From assembly GCA_009921465.1 (NCBI GenBank), contig RFXS01000004.1:1-38636 (forward strand): a stretch of 38,636 bases of DNA. The letters run 5' to 3'. This stretch comes from Betaproteobacteria bacterium (lineage in GTDB: Bacteria; Pseudomonadota; Gammaproteobacteria; Burkholderiales; Burkholderiaceae_C). This document shows positions 17,225-25,701 of this stretch, in pieces (position 1 is the first letter of the stretch; each line of letters starts with the position of its first letter). The position numbers and the translations under genes are program-made. The notes under the pieces were generated by a model. The model was given only the letters and a program-made list of their open reading frames with translations, searched no databases and was not told the origin of the DNA.

Positions 17225-19213
17225 ATGACCATGGTTGAGTCCCCCTACCCCCATTTGTTCAGTCCCCAGGTTTTGGCCGGGCAGACGCTGAAAAACCGCA
17301 TCACGCATGCGTCCATATCTCCCCGGTTTGGCGCTCACCAAGGGATGCACCCACGCTATTTGCACTATTACGTGAACCGCGCCAAAGGGGGTGCGGCCAT
17401 GGTGGTGACCGACCCCATCGGCATCTCACCCCAGCACGGGCCCGAGCGTTTGTGCGCCTTCAATGACAGCATGGTCGATGACCTGCGCCGCTTGGCCGAT
17501 GGGGTGCGGGCGCACGACAGCGTGTTGATCGGACAGGTGCAAGACACAGGTCGGGGCCGTCACGTGCCTGGGCGCACCTATCAGTCCATGGGTGCGTCGG
17601 CCTTGCCCGACGACTTGAGCTACTCCATGCCCCGCGCCATGGGTGCCGATGAGATCTTGCGTTTTATTGCCGACACCGCGCAATCGTGCCAGCGCATGCA
17701 AGCTTGTGGGTTTGGTGGCATCGAGGTGTCGGCCGGCCATGGTCATTTGTTTCACCAATTTTTGTCGCCCCGATCAAACCAGCGCGATGACGCTTACGGC
17801 GGCGATGTGCAGCGGCGTTTGCATTTTTTGGTCGAACTGTGCCAAGCCATTCGTGCGGTGTGCGGAAGCGGTTTCATCATTGGCGTGAAATTGCCTGGCA
17901 ACGACGGGGTGCCCGGCGGCATTGGCGCTGAACAGGCCGGTCAGATCGCACACAACTTGGTGTCTGCGGTGCACGTGGATTACCTGACTTATTGCCAGGG
18001 CTCGCACCACCGCAGCTTGGAGATGCACCTGCCAGACGACAGTTATCCACGCCAAACTTATATGGGCTTGATTCGCCAACTCAAAGCCCATACGCCCAAC
18101 GTCCCGGTGATGGGTTTGGGGCGCATCACCGACCCGGCAGAGGCAGAGGCGATTTTGGCGCGCGGAGACGCCGAGATGATTGGCTTGGGTCGGTCCTTGA
18201 TCGTCGACCCTGGCTGGCCCCAAAAGGCCCAAGCCGGTCGCGCCAGCGACATCCGCTACTGCGTCTCGTGCAACACCTGCTGGAAAACCATCAACAACAA
18301 CCGCCACATGGGCTGCGACAACAACCCGCGCATGGCCCAGGCCGACGAGCTCGATGAACGCTTGGCACCTGCGCCACAAGTGCGCAAGGTGGCTGTCGTC
18401 GGCGCAGGCATCGCGGGCATGCAAGCGGCTGTCACAGCGGCCATGCGCGGCCACCAAGTCATGGTGTGGGGCAATTCCGCACACGTGGGGGGCAAAGCGC
18501 ACTTGATGGCGCAATTGCCCTTGGCCGAATCCATGTCAAGCGTTTACGACCACCAATGGATCACCGCGCAGCGTTTGGGTGTGGGCTTTGAATTGGGCCG
18601 GCCCGCTCAACTCAACGATGTATTGGATTGGCAGCCCGATGCCGTGGTGTTGGCCACCGGCGCCACCATGACATGGCCGCAGGACTTGCCCGCCGATTTG
18701 CAAGCGATGGGGGTGGTGCCCGACCTGCGCCAAGCAATGGCAGATTTGCTCGCCCACCCTGGCCCACAAAGTGGCACCGCCGTCATTTATGACCTGGACC
18801 AAACCGAAGGCACCTATGCCGCTGCCGAATATTTGCGCGACCGCTTTGAGCGCGTGGTGGTGCTCTCGCCCCGCGAGACCATCGCAGAAGAGGTGGTGTT
18901 GGTGATGCGCCAACGCATCCACCGGCGTTTTTTTGAGCGTGGCATTGAAGTCAAGACTTGGGTCGACCCGGTGTGGACCGACCGCTTTGAAGACGAAGCC
19001 TGCCTGCAATACCGCAGCGTGTTTGGCGGCCCTTTGCAAGACATCGAAAACGTGGCCTTTTTTGCATTTGCCGCGCCACGCCGCCCCAATAACGAACTGC
19101 ACCAGGCCCTGTTGTCCGCAGGCTTGAATGTGACCTTGGTGGGCGACTGTAAGATCGCCCGCGACACATTGTCGGCCACGACCGAAGGCCACGAAGCTGG
19201 CATGAAAATTTGA
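17225..19213 (+). CDS. NADH:flavin oxidoreductase, trimethylamine-dehydrogenase/2,4-dienoyl-CoA reductase family
   Basis: A 662-residue three-part redox enzyme. Residues 1-340 form an old-yellow-enzyme TIM barrel binding FMN (NRITHASISPRFG near the start, HLFHQFLSPRSNQR near 180-193). Next comes a 4Fe-4S motif CVSCNTCWKTINNNRHMGC, spaced CxxCxxCx11C as in trimethylamine dehydrogenase rather than CxxCxxxC as in E. coli FadH. The C-terminal part binds a second dinucleotide (VVGAGIAGMQAA near 390). Known members act on dienoyl-CoAs, trimethylamine, histamine or N-methyl-prolines; the substrate here is unknown. The frame is open 399 bases upstream through the tRNA, but homology starts at this ATG (or the ATG six bases later). 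No Shine-Dalgarno is seen; a hairpin precedes the start. It leads a plus-strand set with a YecD-like protein and a Bug protein. Confidence 0.87.
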   Translation: MTMVESPYPHLFSPQVLAGQTLKNRITHASISPRFGAHQGMHPRYLHYYVNRAKGGAAMVVTDPIGISPQHGPERLCAFNDSMVDDLRRLADGVRAHDSVLIGQVQDTGRGRHVPGRTYQSMGASALPDDLSYSMPRAMGADEILRFIADTAQSCQRMQACGFGGIEVSAGHGHLFHQFLSPRSNQRDDAYGGDVQRRLHFLVELCQAIRAVCGSGFIIGVKLPGNDGVPGGIGAEQAGQIAHNLVSAVHVDYLTYCQGSHHRSLEMHLPDDSYPRQTYMGLIRQLKAHTPNVPVMGLGRITDPAEAEAILARGDAEMIGLGRSLIVDPGWPQKAQAGRASDIRYCVSCNTCWKTINNNRHMGCDNNPRMAQADELDERLAPAPQVRKVAVVGAGIAGMQAAVTAAMRGHQVMVWGNSAHVGGKAHLMAQLPLAESMSSVYDHQWITAQRLGVGFELGRPAQLNDVLDWQPDAVVLATGATMTWPQDLPADLQAMGVVPDLRQAMADLLAHPGPQSGTAVIYDLDQTEGTYAAAEYLRDRFERVVVLSPRETIAEEVVLVMRQRIHRRFFERGIEVKTWVDPVWTDRFEDEACLQYRSVFGGPLQDIENVAFFAFAAPRRPNNELHQALLSAGLNVTLVGDCKIARDTLSATTEGHEAGMKI

Positions 19214-19238
19214 CCCCACCCCCAGAAGGACCCTACCG

Positions 19239-19826
19239 ATGAGCAACCCCACCCTGACCCTGGACCCCAAAACCACCGCGCTGGTGCTGATTGATTTGCA
19301 GCATGGCATTGTGGCCATGGACGTTCACCCCCAACCCAGCAGCGCCGTGGTGGCTCAGGCCAAGAAGATGGCCGACGCATTTCGCGCTGTCCACGCCCCC
19401 GTGGTGTGGGTGACCGTGGGCACCTTGGGCGCTGAAGATGCGCTCGCTCCTTTGGCCGACGCCATGCCCCCGCCTGCCGCAGCCAAGCCAGCCAATTGGT
19501 CCACCGTGGTCGATGCCGCAGGCGCGCAAGCCAGCGACTTGCACATCACCAAACGCCAATGGGGTGCTTTTTACGGCACCGAACTCGATCTGCAACTGCG
19601 CCGCCGTGGCATCCGCACCATTGTGCTGGCGGGCATCAGCACCAATGTGGGCGTGGAGTCGACCGCGCGCGACGCTTATGAGCGTGGCTACCACCAGGTA
19701 TTTGTGTCGGACGCCATGTCCAGCCCATCGGCCGAAGCCCATGCCAACACCTTGAAGTTCACCTTGCCCCGCATTGGCCTGACCCGCAGCAGCGCCGATG
19801 TTTTGGCAGCCCTGGCCGGCCATTGA
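19239..19826 (+). CDS. isochorismatase-fold hydrolase, YecD-like
   Basis: Cysteine-hydrolase superfamily protein of 195 residues. The general acid/base aspartate is D19 (LVLIDLQHG) and the conserved lysine is K105 (ITKRQWGAF). At the usual nucleophile position the sequence reads AGISTNVGVESTARDA, so glycine G138 stands where most isochorismatases and nicotinamidases have cysteine. The E. coli YecD group shows the same replacement, so this is a subfamily trait rather than decay; catalysis, if any, must differ. Shine-Dalgarno AGAAGGA supports the start. It lies 25 bases after the flavin oxidoreductase, probably in one operon with it. Confidence 0.88.
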   Translation: MSNPTLTLDPKTTALVLIDLQHGIVAMDVHPQPSSAVVAQAKKMADAFRAVHAPVVWVTVGTLGAEDALAPLADAMPPPAAAKPANWSTVVDAAGAQASDLHITKRQWGAFYGTELDLQLRRRGIRTIVLAGISTNVGVESTARDAYERGYHQVFVSDAMSSPSAEAHANTLKFTLPRIGLTRSSADVLAALAGH

Positions 19827-19872
19827 GCATTGACAACACAGCCTCACCACCGACGAACCGAGAGGATCTCAG

Positions 19873-20883
19873 ATGACCCACCATGCACGCACCCCTGTCC
19901 TGAACCATGCGCTGGCTCAGGGCCTGAAAAATGCAGCCTGCTGTATCTTGATTTGCCTGAGTGGGTCGGCCCTGGCCCAAAGCACCGACTGGCCCACCCG
20001 ACCCGTGGTGTTGATCAACCCTTTTTCTGCCGGTTCTTCGGTCGACGTGGTGGGTCGTTTGATCGCACAAAAAATAGCGGTCAACACGGGCCAAGGCATC
20101 ACCGTGGACAACAAAACCGGGGCCAGCGGCAACATTGGCACCGACTTTGCCGCCCGTGCCAAGCCCGATGGCTACACCTTGTTGTTGGGCTCACCTGGGA
20201 CCATGGCCATCAACCCATGGCTGTTTAAAAAGTTGCCCTACGACGCGCTGAAAGACTTTGTGCCCATCTCGGTGCTGGTGTCGTTTCCGCAAGTGGTCAC
20301 CACCAGCCCCAAGCAACCGTTTAAAAACTTCAACGAATTTGTCACCGCAGCCAAAGCTGCGCCCGACAAAATGGCTTATTCCTCCTCGGGCCAGGGCTCC
20401 ACCTCGCACCTGGTGATGGAGTTGATCCGCGCCGATGCTGGCCTGAAGATCACCCATGTGAGCTACCGCGGCGACTCGCTGGCCACCCAAGCCATGATGG
20501 CCGGAGACGTGCAAGTCACCGTGGGTGGTTTGCCTTCGATGTCGCCCTTGATCCGCGCTGGCAATGTGCGGCCCTTGGCGGTGACATCGAACAAGCGCTC
20601 ACCCCAATTCCCTGATTTGCCATCGATGGCCGAATTCATCCCTGGCTTTGACGCCACCGCTTGGGTGCTGTTGATGGCCCCAGCGGGCACCCCGCCCCAA
20701 GTGGTCCAGCGCATTTCAGCCGAAGTGGCCAAAGCCTTGAGCGACCCGCAAGTGCGCCAGCAACTGGATGCACAAGGCGTCACCCCCGTGGGCAGCAACC
20801 CCGCCGAAAGTGCTGTGTTTCACCGCAAAGAGTTGGACAAGTTCAAGCGCGCCGTGGACTTGTCTGGCGCCACGATGGAGTGA
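19873..20883 (+). CDS. Bug-family tripartite tricarboxylate transporter binding protein
   Basis: Periplasmic solute-binding protein (TctC/Bug family), 336 residues. A signal peptide runs through SALAQS near residue 37. It is followed by the hallmark first strand WPTRPVVLINPFSAGSSVDVVGR and NKTGASGNIGTDFAA, the loop that contacts carboxylate ligands. Bug proteins bind carboxylic acids, amides or nicotinate-like compounds; the ligand cannot be predicted. No TctA or TctB membrane gene is nearby. It is third in the plus-strand set and ends one base from the convergent FAD dehydrogenase stop. Confidence 0.92.
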   Translation: MTHHARTPVLNHALAQGLKNAACCILICLSGSALAQSTDWPTRPVVLINPFSAGSSVDVVGRLIAQKIAVNTGQGITVDNKTGASGNIGTDFAARAKPDGYTLLLGSPGTMAINPWLFKKLPYDALKDFVPISVLVSFPQVVTTSPKQPFKNFNEFVTAAKAAPDKMAYSSSGQGSTSHLVMELIRADAGLKITHVSYRGDSLATQAMMAGDVQVTVGGLPSMSPLIRAGNVRPLAVTSNKRSPQFPDLPSMAEFIPGFDATAWVLLMAPAGTPPQVVQRISAEVAKALSDPQVRQQLDAQGVTPVGSNPAESAVFHRKELDKFKRAVDLSGATME

Positions 20884-20884
20884 G

Positions 20885-22222
20885 CTAAACGCCCGCCCCG
20901 CCCAAAGCCTGGGCCATGCGCCATGCCAAGCCAAAGGATTGGGCCAGCCCGTTGCCGGGCAGGTAACCTTGTGCGCCGCGCCCAGACAACCCTGCGGCGC
21001 AGCCACCTGCGGCCCACACGCCGCGGATCCACTCGCCTTGGGCATCCAGCACACGGCCATCGCCATCGGTGACCAACCCACCTTGCGTGTGCGACAAAGC
21101 CCCTGTCACCCAAGATGCCAAATACGGGCCGATCAGCACCCGGGCAAATTGACTGCGACCCAAAGGGTCGCTGGCGCGCCCCTGCGCCAGCGCGGTGACC
21201 TGCTGCAATGTGGTTTGCAAACCCTGCACGTCCACCCCGGCCAGGGCGGCCAAAGCCGGCACATCATCGGCACGCATCACCTGCCCAGCCTGCAAAGCTT
21301 CTTGATATGCCGAATGCTGGGCCAAGCCCGAGCCGATGTGGTCGTCAAACACCTCCAGCGCCAGCCCACCGGGTTGGGCCATCACCCATGGGGCCAGGGC
21401 CGACGGGCCGATGTCTTCGCGCACAAAGCGCTGGCCTTGCCGATTGACCAAGATGCCGCCCATGGTAGGGATGGCCATGCCCAAACGCGTGCGCCCCCCG
21501 GGGTTGGTATGGCCTTGCCCTTGAAAGCCGTCCATGCCCCACAGTTGCGCGCCCCAAGCCAAGCCCAAGGCCATGGTGCTGCCATCGCTGTGGGCCGCAC
21601 CGTTGTATAGCGCGCCGCGCATGGGCGCAATGTGTTGCGCCACCCAATCGGCATTGGCACCAAACCCGCCCCCAGCGAGCATCACATGGTGCGCGCGCAA
21701 ACTTGTTGACCCATCCAACCCTTCAAAGCCCAAGGCCGATCGCTCCAAATTGACACGCCGCGGGCACAAAGTAATCCGCTGTTGGTCCTGGACTTGGCTG
21801 CGCAAGCACTGGTGCAAAGCGGCACCACCGGCCGGCACCGTGCTGTGAAACCGGCACTGGCTGTGTCCGGGGGAAACCACGTCAGGCAAAAAATCAATCG
21901 GCGCATGCAAGCCCAGGCTCAAAAAATCCAGCACCTCGGGCAAGGCATGGGCCACAGGTGCGGCAATGCGCTCATTCACACTGTCACCCGCAAAAGCCCT
22001 GAGGTCTGACAACCATGCGTCGGGGCTGTCGCGCACACCCGCCTTGGCTTGCAAGGCCGAGCCCGCCGCAGGGAACAAGCCCCCGCTGATGGCCAAGTTA
22101 TTGGCTTGGTCCATGTGGGGATCGACCAACAACACGCGCTGGCTGCGCTGGGCCGCAGCCAGCGCGCCCATCATGCCTGCGGCACCGGCGCCCAACACCA
22201 CCAGATCGAATTCATTCAACAC
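20885..22222 (-). CDS. FAD-dependent dehydrogenase of the fumarate reductase/ketosteroid dehydrogenase flavoprotein family
   Basis: A 445-residue flavoprotein. The dinucleotide motif LGAGAAGMMGA is at residues 10-20, followed by DPHMDQANNLAISGG as the expected segment after the second strand. AGGGFGAN (about 183-190) and the C-terminal GVWAAGGCAAGLSGRGAQGYLPGNGLAQSF pattern are typical of the FAD_binding_2 flavoproteins. No signal peptide or haem motif is seen, so it is a soluble cytoplasmic enzyme. The start codon is GTG. It follows a Bug gene by 85 bases and faces another Bug gene, so it likely oxidises or reduces an imported organic acid; the substrate is unknown. Confidence 0.85.
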   Translation of the reverse strand: MLNEFDLVVLGAGAAGMMGALAAAQRSQRVLLVDPHMDQANNLAISGGLFPAAGSALQAKAGVRDSPDAWLSDLRAFAGDSVNERIAAPVAHALPEVLDFLSLGLHAPIDFLPDVVSPGHSQCRFHSTVPAGGAALHQCLRSQVQDQQRITLCPRRVNLERSALGFEGLDGSTSLRAHHVMLAGGGFGANADWVAQHIAPMRGALYNGAAHSDGSTMALGLAWGAQLWGMDGFQGQGHTNPGGRTRLGMAIPTMGGILVNRQGQRFVREDIGPSALAPWVMAQPGGLALEVFDDHIGSGLAQHSAYQEALQAGQVMRADDVPALAALAGVDVQGLQTTLQQVTALAQGRASDPLGRSQFARVLIGPYLASWVTGALSHTQGGLVTDGDGRVLDAQGEWIRGVWAAGGCAAGLSGRGAQGYLPGNGLAQSFGLAWRMAQALGGAGV

Positions 22223-22307
22223 GGGTCATCTCGCATCGCTCAAAGTACAAAGTGACGGGCAAGCAAGTGATTGCAGTCATAGAACACCGCTCATGAACCA
22301 CGCAGCA

Positions 22308-23306
22308 TCAACCCAAAGTAGCGCCCGAGCGGCGGATGATGGGCAGCCATTTGGCCGACTCGTCGCGGATGAGTTGGGTGAATTTCTCCGGTGAGCCGCC
22401 GGCCGGGTCCAATCCAGCGGCTTGCAAACGCTGGCGCACCGATTCATCTTGCAAGGCGAGGTTGATCGCTGCATTGATGCGCTCCACCAAGGGCCTGGGG
22501 GTGCCAGCGGCCACCAGCACGCCGTTCCACGCGATGGCCTCAAAGCCTTTCAGGCTGGCCACGCCGCTTTCAGACACGGTGGGCACCTCGGGCGTGAGCC
22601 CATACCGTTGCAAGCCCGTGACCGCGATGGCTTTGAGGCGGCCGGCTTTGATCTGTGGCGTGAGCAAAGTGGGCACCGCAGCGATCATGTGGGTCTCACC
22701 TGCAACCGTGGCCAACACCGCTGGCGGCCCGCCATTGAAAGGAATGTGCACCGCAAACGCAGCGCTCAGGGCCTTGATGTACTCCATGCACAGGTGTGAT
22801 GAACTGCCATTGCCCACCGACGCAAAGTTGTACTTGCCCGGGTTGGCCTGCAACAAAGCCAGCAGCTCAGCCAAGTTGTTGGCCGGCAAGCCCGCATGGA
22901 CGGCGATCAGATTGGGCTGCGAGGTCGTCAATACCACCGGTGCCAAGTCACGCAAAGGCGCATAGGACAAGCGCGGATAAAGGTGAGGGCCAAACGCCAA
23001 GGGACCATTGAACGACATCACCCAAGTGTGCCCATCGGGGGCCGACTGCGCCACCTCGGCCGTGCCCGCCGTGCCACCGGCTTGCGGCTTGTTCTCCACC
23101 ACGATGGGGGTACCCAGTTGATCGCGCAGCTTGTCTTGCATGGCGCGGGCAATCACGTCCAGCGACGAACCGGCCGGTGCGACCACCACCCACCGAATGG
23201 GCTTGGCGGCAAAACTTTGGGCCCAAACCCATGGCGAGGACATGGCCGATGCAGCCACCCCCAAAAACAAGCGACGCCTGGGCATCAAGGACGAGGGTTT
23301 GAACAT
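22308..23306 (-). CDS. Bug-family tripartite tricarboxylate transporter binding protein (Tat-like signal)
   Basis: Periplasmic binding protein of 332 residues with the TctC/Bug pattern: KPIRWVVVAPAGSSLDVIAR (about 36-55) and VVENKPQAGGTAGTAEVAQ. The N-terminus reads MPRRRLFLGVAASAM, a twin-arginine followed by LFLG, which resembles a Tat export signal more than the Sec signals of the other two Bug proteins here. Shine-Dalgarno AAGGAA supports the start. It is downstream of the LON-domain gene and upstream of the FAD dehydrogenase on the same strand, the latter probably being its metabolic partner. Confidence 0.91.
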   Translation of the reverse strand: MFKPSSLMPRRRLFLGVAASAMSSPWVWAQSFAAKPIRWVVVAPAGSSLDVIARAMQDKLRDQLGTPIVVENKPQAGGTAGTAEVAQSAPDGHTWVMSFNGPLAFGPHLYPRLSYAPLRDLAPVVLTTSQPNLIAVHAGLPANNLAELLALLQANPGKYNFASVGNGSSSHLCMEYIKALSAAFAVHIPFNGGPPAVLATVAGETHMIAAVPTLLTPQIKAGRLKAIAVTGLQRYGLTPEVPTVSESGVASLKGFEAIAWNGVLVAAGTPRPLVERINAAINLALQDESVRQRLQAAGLDPAGGSPEKFTQLIRDESAKWLPIIRRSGATLG

Positions 23307-23330
23307 GGCAAAAATTCCTTTTTCAGTGCA

Positions 23331-23933
23331 TCAAAACGTTTTGAGCCAAGCCGCCACGCGCTGCAAGCGTTGCACGGGGTCGGCTTCGAGCAATGCGCTG
23401 TGTTTTTGCGCCGGGCTCAGCGGCAACAACTCCAGCCAACGGTGGGCCAACCAGGCGCAGTCGTCAAATGCGGCTTCACCGCGCCAAGGCCATTGCGCGG
23501 CATCCATGCCCCGCTCGTGCCACTGCGCAGACAACTGCTCCAAGCGTTGCGCGGCAAAGTGCAAGGCCGCAGGCACAGGCACATGCGGGTCATCTGGCAG
23601 CAAAGTGACCTCGGCCCGCCACAGCCCATTGGGCGCTTGGACATGTTCGCCCAAACGAAAGCGTGCACCGCCTTGGCACAGCACCCGCAACAAGTTCGGT
23701 TGCAAGGCTTCGACCTCGAGCAAATGGGCCACACAACCTTGGTTCATCAAGCGCTCTTGCGCACCGGCTTGTCGCACCTCTTGGCCGCTGGCCAACATCA
23801 CCACGCCGAACGGCGTGCTTTGTTGTTGGCATTGTCGAATCAGGGTGAGATAGCGCACCTCAAATATTTGCAGGTGCAGCAATCCCTGTGGCAACAGGCC
23901 TTGGCTCAGCGGGAACAAGGGCAGGTCGATCAC
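23331..23933 (-). CDS. LON peptidase substrate-binding domain protein
   Basis: A 200-residue stand-alone version of the N-terminal domain of Lon protease. It starts IDLPLFPLSQGLLPQGLLHLQIFEVRY, the diagnostic first strands, and continues with FGVVML and a second conserved strand LLRVLCQGGARFRL. No ATPase or protease domain follows. Such proteins are widespread in Burkholderiales; their molecular function is not established. The start codon is GTG (23933), three bases after the previous stop and without a clear ribosome site, so translation is probably coupled to the barrel protein gene. Confidence 0.9.
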   Translation of the reverse strand: MIDLPLFPLSQGLLPQGLLHLQIFEVRYLTLIRQCQQQSTPFGVVMLASGQEVRQAGAQERLMNQGCVAHLLEVEALQPNLLRVLCQGGARFRLGEHVQAPNGLWRAEVTLLPDDPHVPVPAALHFAAQRLEQLSAQWHERGMDAAQWPWRGEAAFDDCAWLAHRWLELLPLSPAQKHSALLEADPVQRLQRVAAWLKTF

Positions 23934-23936
23934 CGC

Positions 23937-24461
23937 TCAAGGCTTCCATTTGTATTTGACCTGCACCGACAAAGCCCCGTGCAATCGGTTTTCGTAGTCG
24001 GGCAGCAAAGTCACGCCCACACCCCAACTGTGCCATTCGCGCGCGGCCACGGGGGTTAAAAAAGGAAACGCCCCGCCACTGAGCATATGGGGGTAACCAT
24101 CGATGACCCCGACAAAAGCACCCCACCGCCAACCCCCGGCCAGCCAAGGGGTCCAGTACGCGCCGGCGTAATGGCTGCGCGCCCAATCGCTGTTGTGGAA
24201 AAAGCCAGCAGACCATGACACCGCCTCGGACTGACGCCACTCGGCACCCAAACCCGTGTTGTCATTGTTGAAGTTCACCGCATGCTTGGGGAAGTGATAA
24301 GAGATAAAGCCCGGATTGATCCACACATCGCCCGCGGCCGATGGGCTTTGTGCGCCAGCGCCCAAAGCCAAGCCCCAAACCCAGCAAAGCGATAAAAGTT
24401 TTAAAAACCAAGGCCAACGCGGGGCAGGACCAGCGGCCTGAGAAGGGTGAAAACGATGCAT
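23937..24461 (-). CDS. exported beta-barrel protein, PagP-like candidate
   Basis: A 174-residue protein with a signal peptide (basic start, hydrophobic KLLSLCWVWGLALGAGAQS, cleavage near residue 38) and then alternating aromatic/polar strands ending in VQVKYKWKP, the usual end of an outer-membrane barrel. By eye it parallels lipid A palmitoyltransferase PagP: a histidine in FISYHF, NFNNDNTGLGAEW, and FFHNSDW where PagP has its catalytic FKDSW. The aspartate of PagP would be asparagine here. This relationship is my inference, and an unrelated small porin-like barrel is possible. It is first in a minus-strand set with the LON-domain gene. Confidence 0.7.
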   Translation of the reverse strand: MHRFHPSQAAGPAPRWPWFLKLLSLCWVWGLALGAGAQSPSAAGDVWINPGFISYHFPKHAVNFNNDNTGLGAEWRQSEAVSWSAGFFHNSDWARSHYAGAYWTPWLAGGWRWGAFVGVIDGYPHMLSGGAFPFLTPVAAREWHSWGVGVTLLPDYENRLHGALSVQVKYKWKP

Positions 24462-24560
24462 ATCGGCATCCTACCCGCTTGCCACCTGCGGTCGCTGCCA
24501 AGACAGCTTGCCACTGGAAATCAAGCTAGCATTGCCCCAGCTTTACCCTTGGAGGCATCT

Positions 24561-25682
24561 GTGAGTGCACTTTTCAGCGAATTCGAACTCGGCTCAGGCC
24601 GCGGCCCCCTCAAATTGGCCAACCGCATCGTGGTCGCCCCGATGTGCCAATACTCTTGCAAAGATGGCATGGCCGACGATTGGCACCTCATGCATTGGGG
24701 CAATTTGCTCAACAGCGGGGCCGGGCTGTTCACCATCGAAGCCACTGCCGTGTCCGAGCGGGGTCGCATCACCCCGGGCTGCCTGGGCATATACAGCGAT
24801 GCCACGGCCCATGCACTGGGTGACCGCTTAGGACGTGCACGCCGACTCGCGCCACCGGTGCCCGTGTCCATTCAAATTGGCCATGCCGGGCGCAAGGCCT
24901 CCAGCCATGTGCCTTGGAACAGTGGCAAGCTGATCCCGCAAAGTGAGGGCGGTTGGTGGCCCGAGGCACCGTCTGCCGTGCCCATCAGCGAAGCTGAACC
25001 AGCCCCGCAAGCCATCAGCACCGCCGACTTGGATGTGATTTTGAAAGACTTCGTGCGCGCAGCCCAGCGGGTGCAAGACATTGGCATCGAAGCGATTGAA
25101 CTGCATGGCGCACACGGCTACTTGCTGCACGAGTTTTTGTCGCCCCTGTCGAACCAACGAACCGATGCTTTTGGCGGCAATTTTGAAAACCGCATCCGCT
25201 TTCCTTTGCAGGTGTTCGAAGCGGTGCGCCAGGTCTACAGCGGCACGTTGGGCATTCGCCTGTCGGCCACCGACTGGGTCGAAGGCGGCTGGACCGCCGA
25301 AGAAACCGCCGATTTTTCACTTCGCCTGAAACAAGCCGGTGCCAACTTTGTGCACATCTCCACCGGCGGCGTTTCACCCTTGCAGAAAATCAACTTGGTG
25401 CCAGGCTACCAGGTGCCCTACGCCAAGATGGTGAAAGAAAAGTCGGGCCTGCCCACCATGGCCGTGGGACTGATCACCGAACCGTCCCACGCCGAATCCA
25501 TCATTGCCAACCAAGAGGCAGACCTGGTGGCACTGGCGCGCAGTTTTTTGTACAACCCCCGCTGGGCGTGGGCCGCCGCCGCCGAACTCAAGGGTTCTGT
25601 CCAAGCCACGCCCGCTTACTGGCGGTGCATGCCGCGCGAAGCGCAGCACATATTCAGCACCGCCAAAATCGGCATGCGCTAG
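24561..25682 (+). CDS. old yellow enzyme family reductase (YqjM/XenA type)
   Basis: FMN-dependent ene-reductase of 373 residues. APMCQYSCKDGMADDWH near residues 25-41 contains the redox-tuning cysteine of the thermophilic-like/XenA branch. The substrate-binding histidines are in HGAHGYLLHEFLSPLSNQR (about 176-194). AVGLITEP and LARSFLYNPRWAW form the phosphate-binding end of the barrel. Members reduce activated C=C bonds of enones, nitro compounds or other electrophiles with NADPH. The start is the GTG at 24561 because GGAGG lies five bases upstream; an in-frame ATG at 24447 overlaps the divergent gene and gives a non-homologous leader. Confidence 0.92.
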   Translation: MSALFSEFELGSGRGPLKLANRIVVAPMCQYSCKDGMADDWHLMHWGNLLNSGAGLFTIEATAVSERGRITPGCLGIYSDATAHALGDRLGRARRLAPPVPVSIQIGHAGRKASSHVPWNSGKLIPQSEGGWWPEAPSAVPISEAEPAPQAISTADLDVILKDFVRAAQRVQDIGIEAIELHGAHGYLLHEFLSPLSNQRTDAFGGNFENRIRFPLQVFEAVRQVYSGTLGIRLSATDWVEGGWTAEETADFSLRLKQAGANFVHISTGGVSPLQKINLVPGYQVPYAKMVKEKSGLPTMAVGLITEPSHAESIIANQEADLVALARSFLYNPRWAWAAAAELKGSVQATPAYWRCMPREAQHIFSTAKIGMR

Positions 25683-25701
25683 TGCGCTGTCGCTGGTCCG
25701 T

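Noticed and set aside
17031-17232. N-terminal extension of cysM to an ATG at 17232
   Set aside because: It is the antisense of tRNA-Leu and its terminator, with no similarity to CysM and no ribosome site; kept only as a note on the junction.
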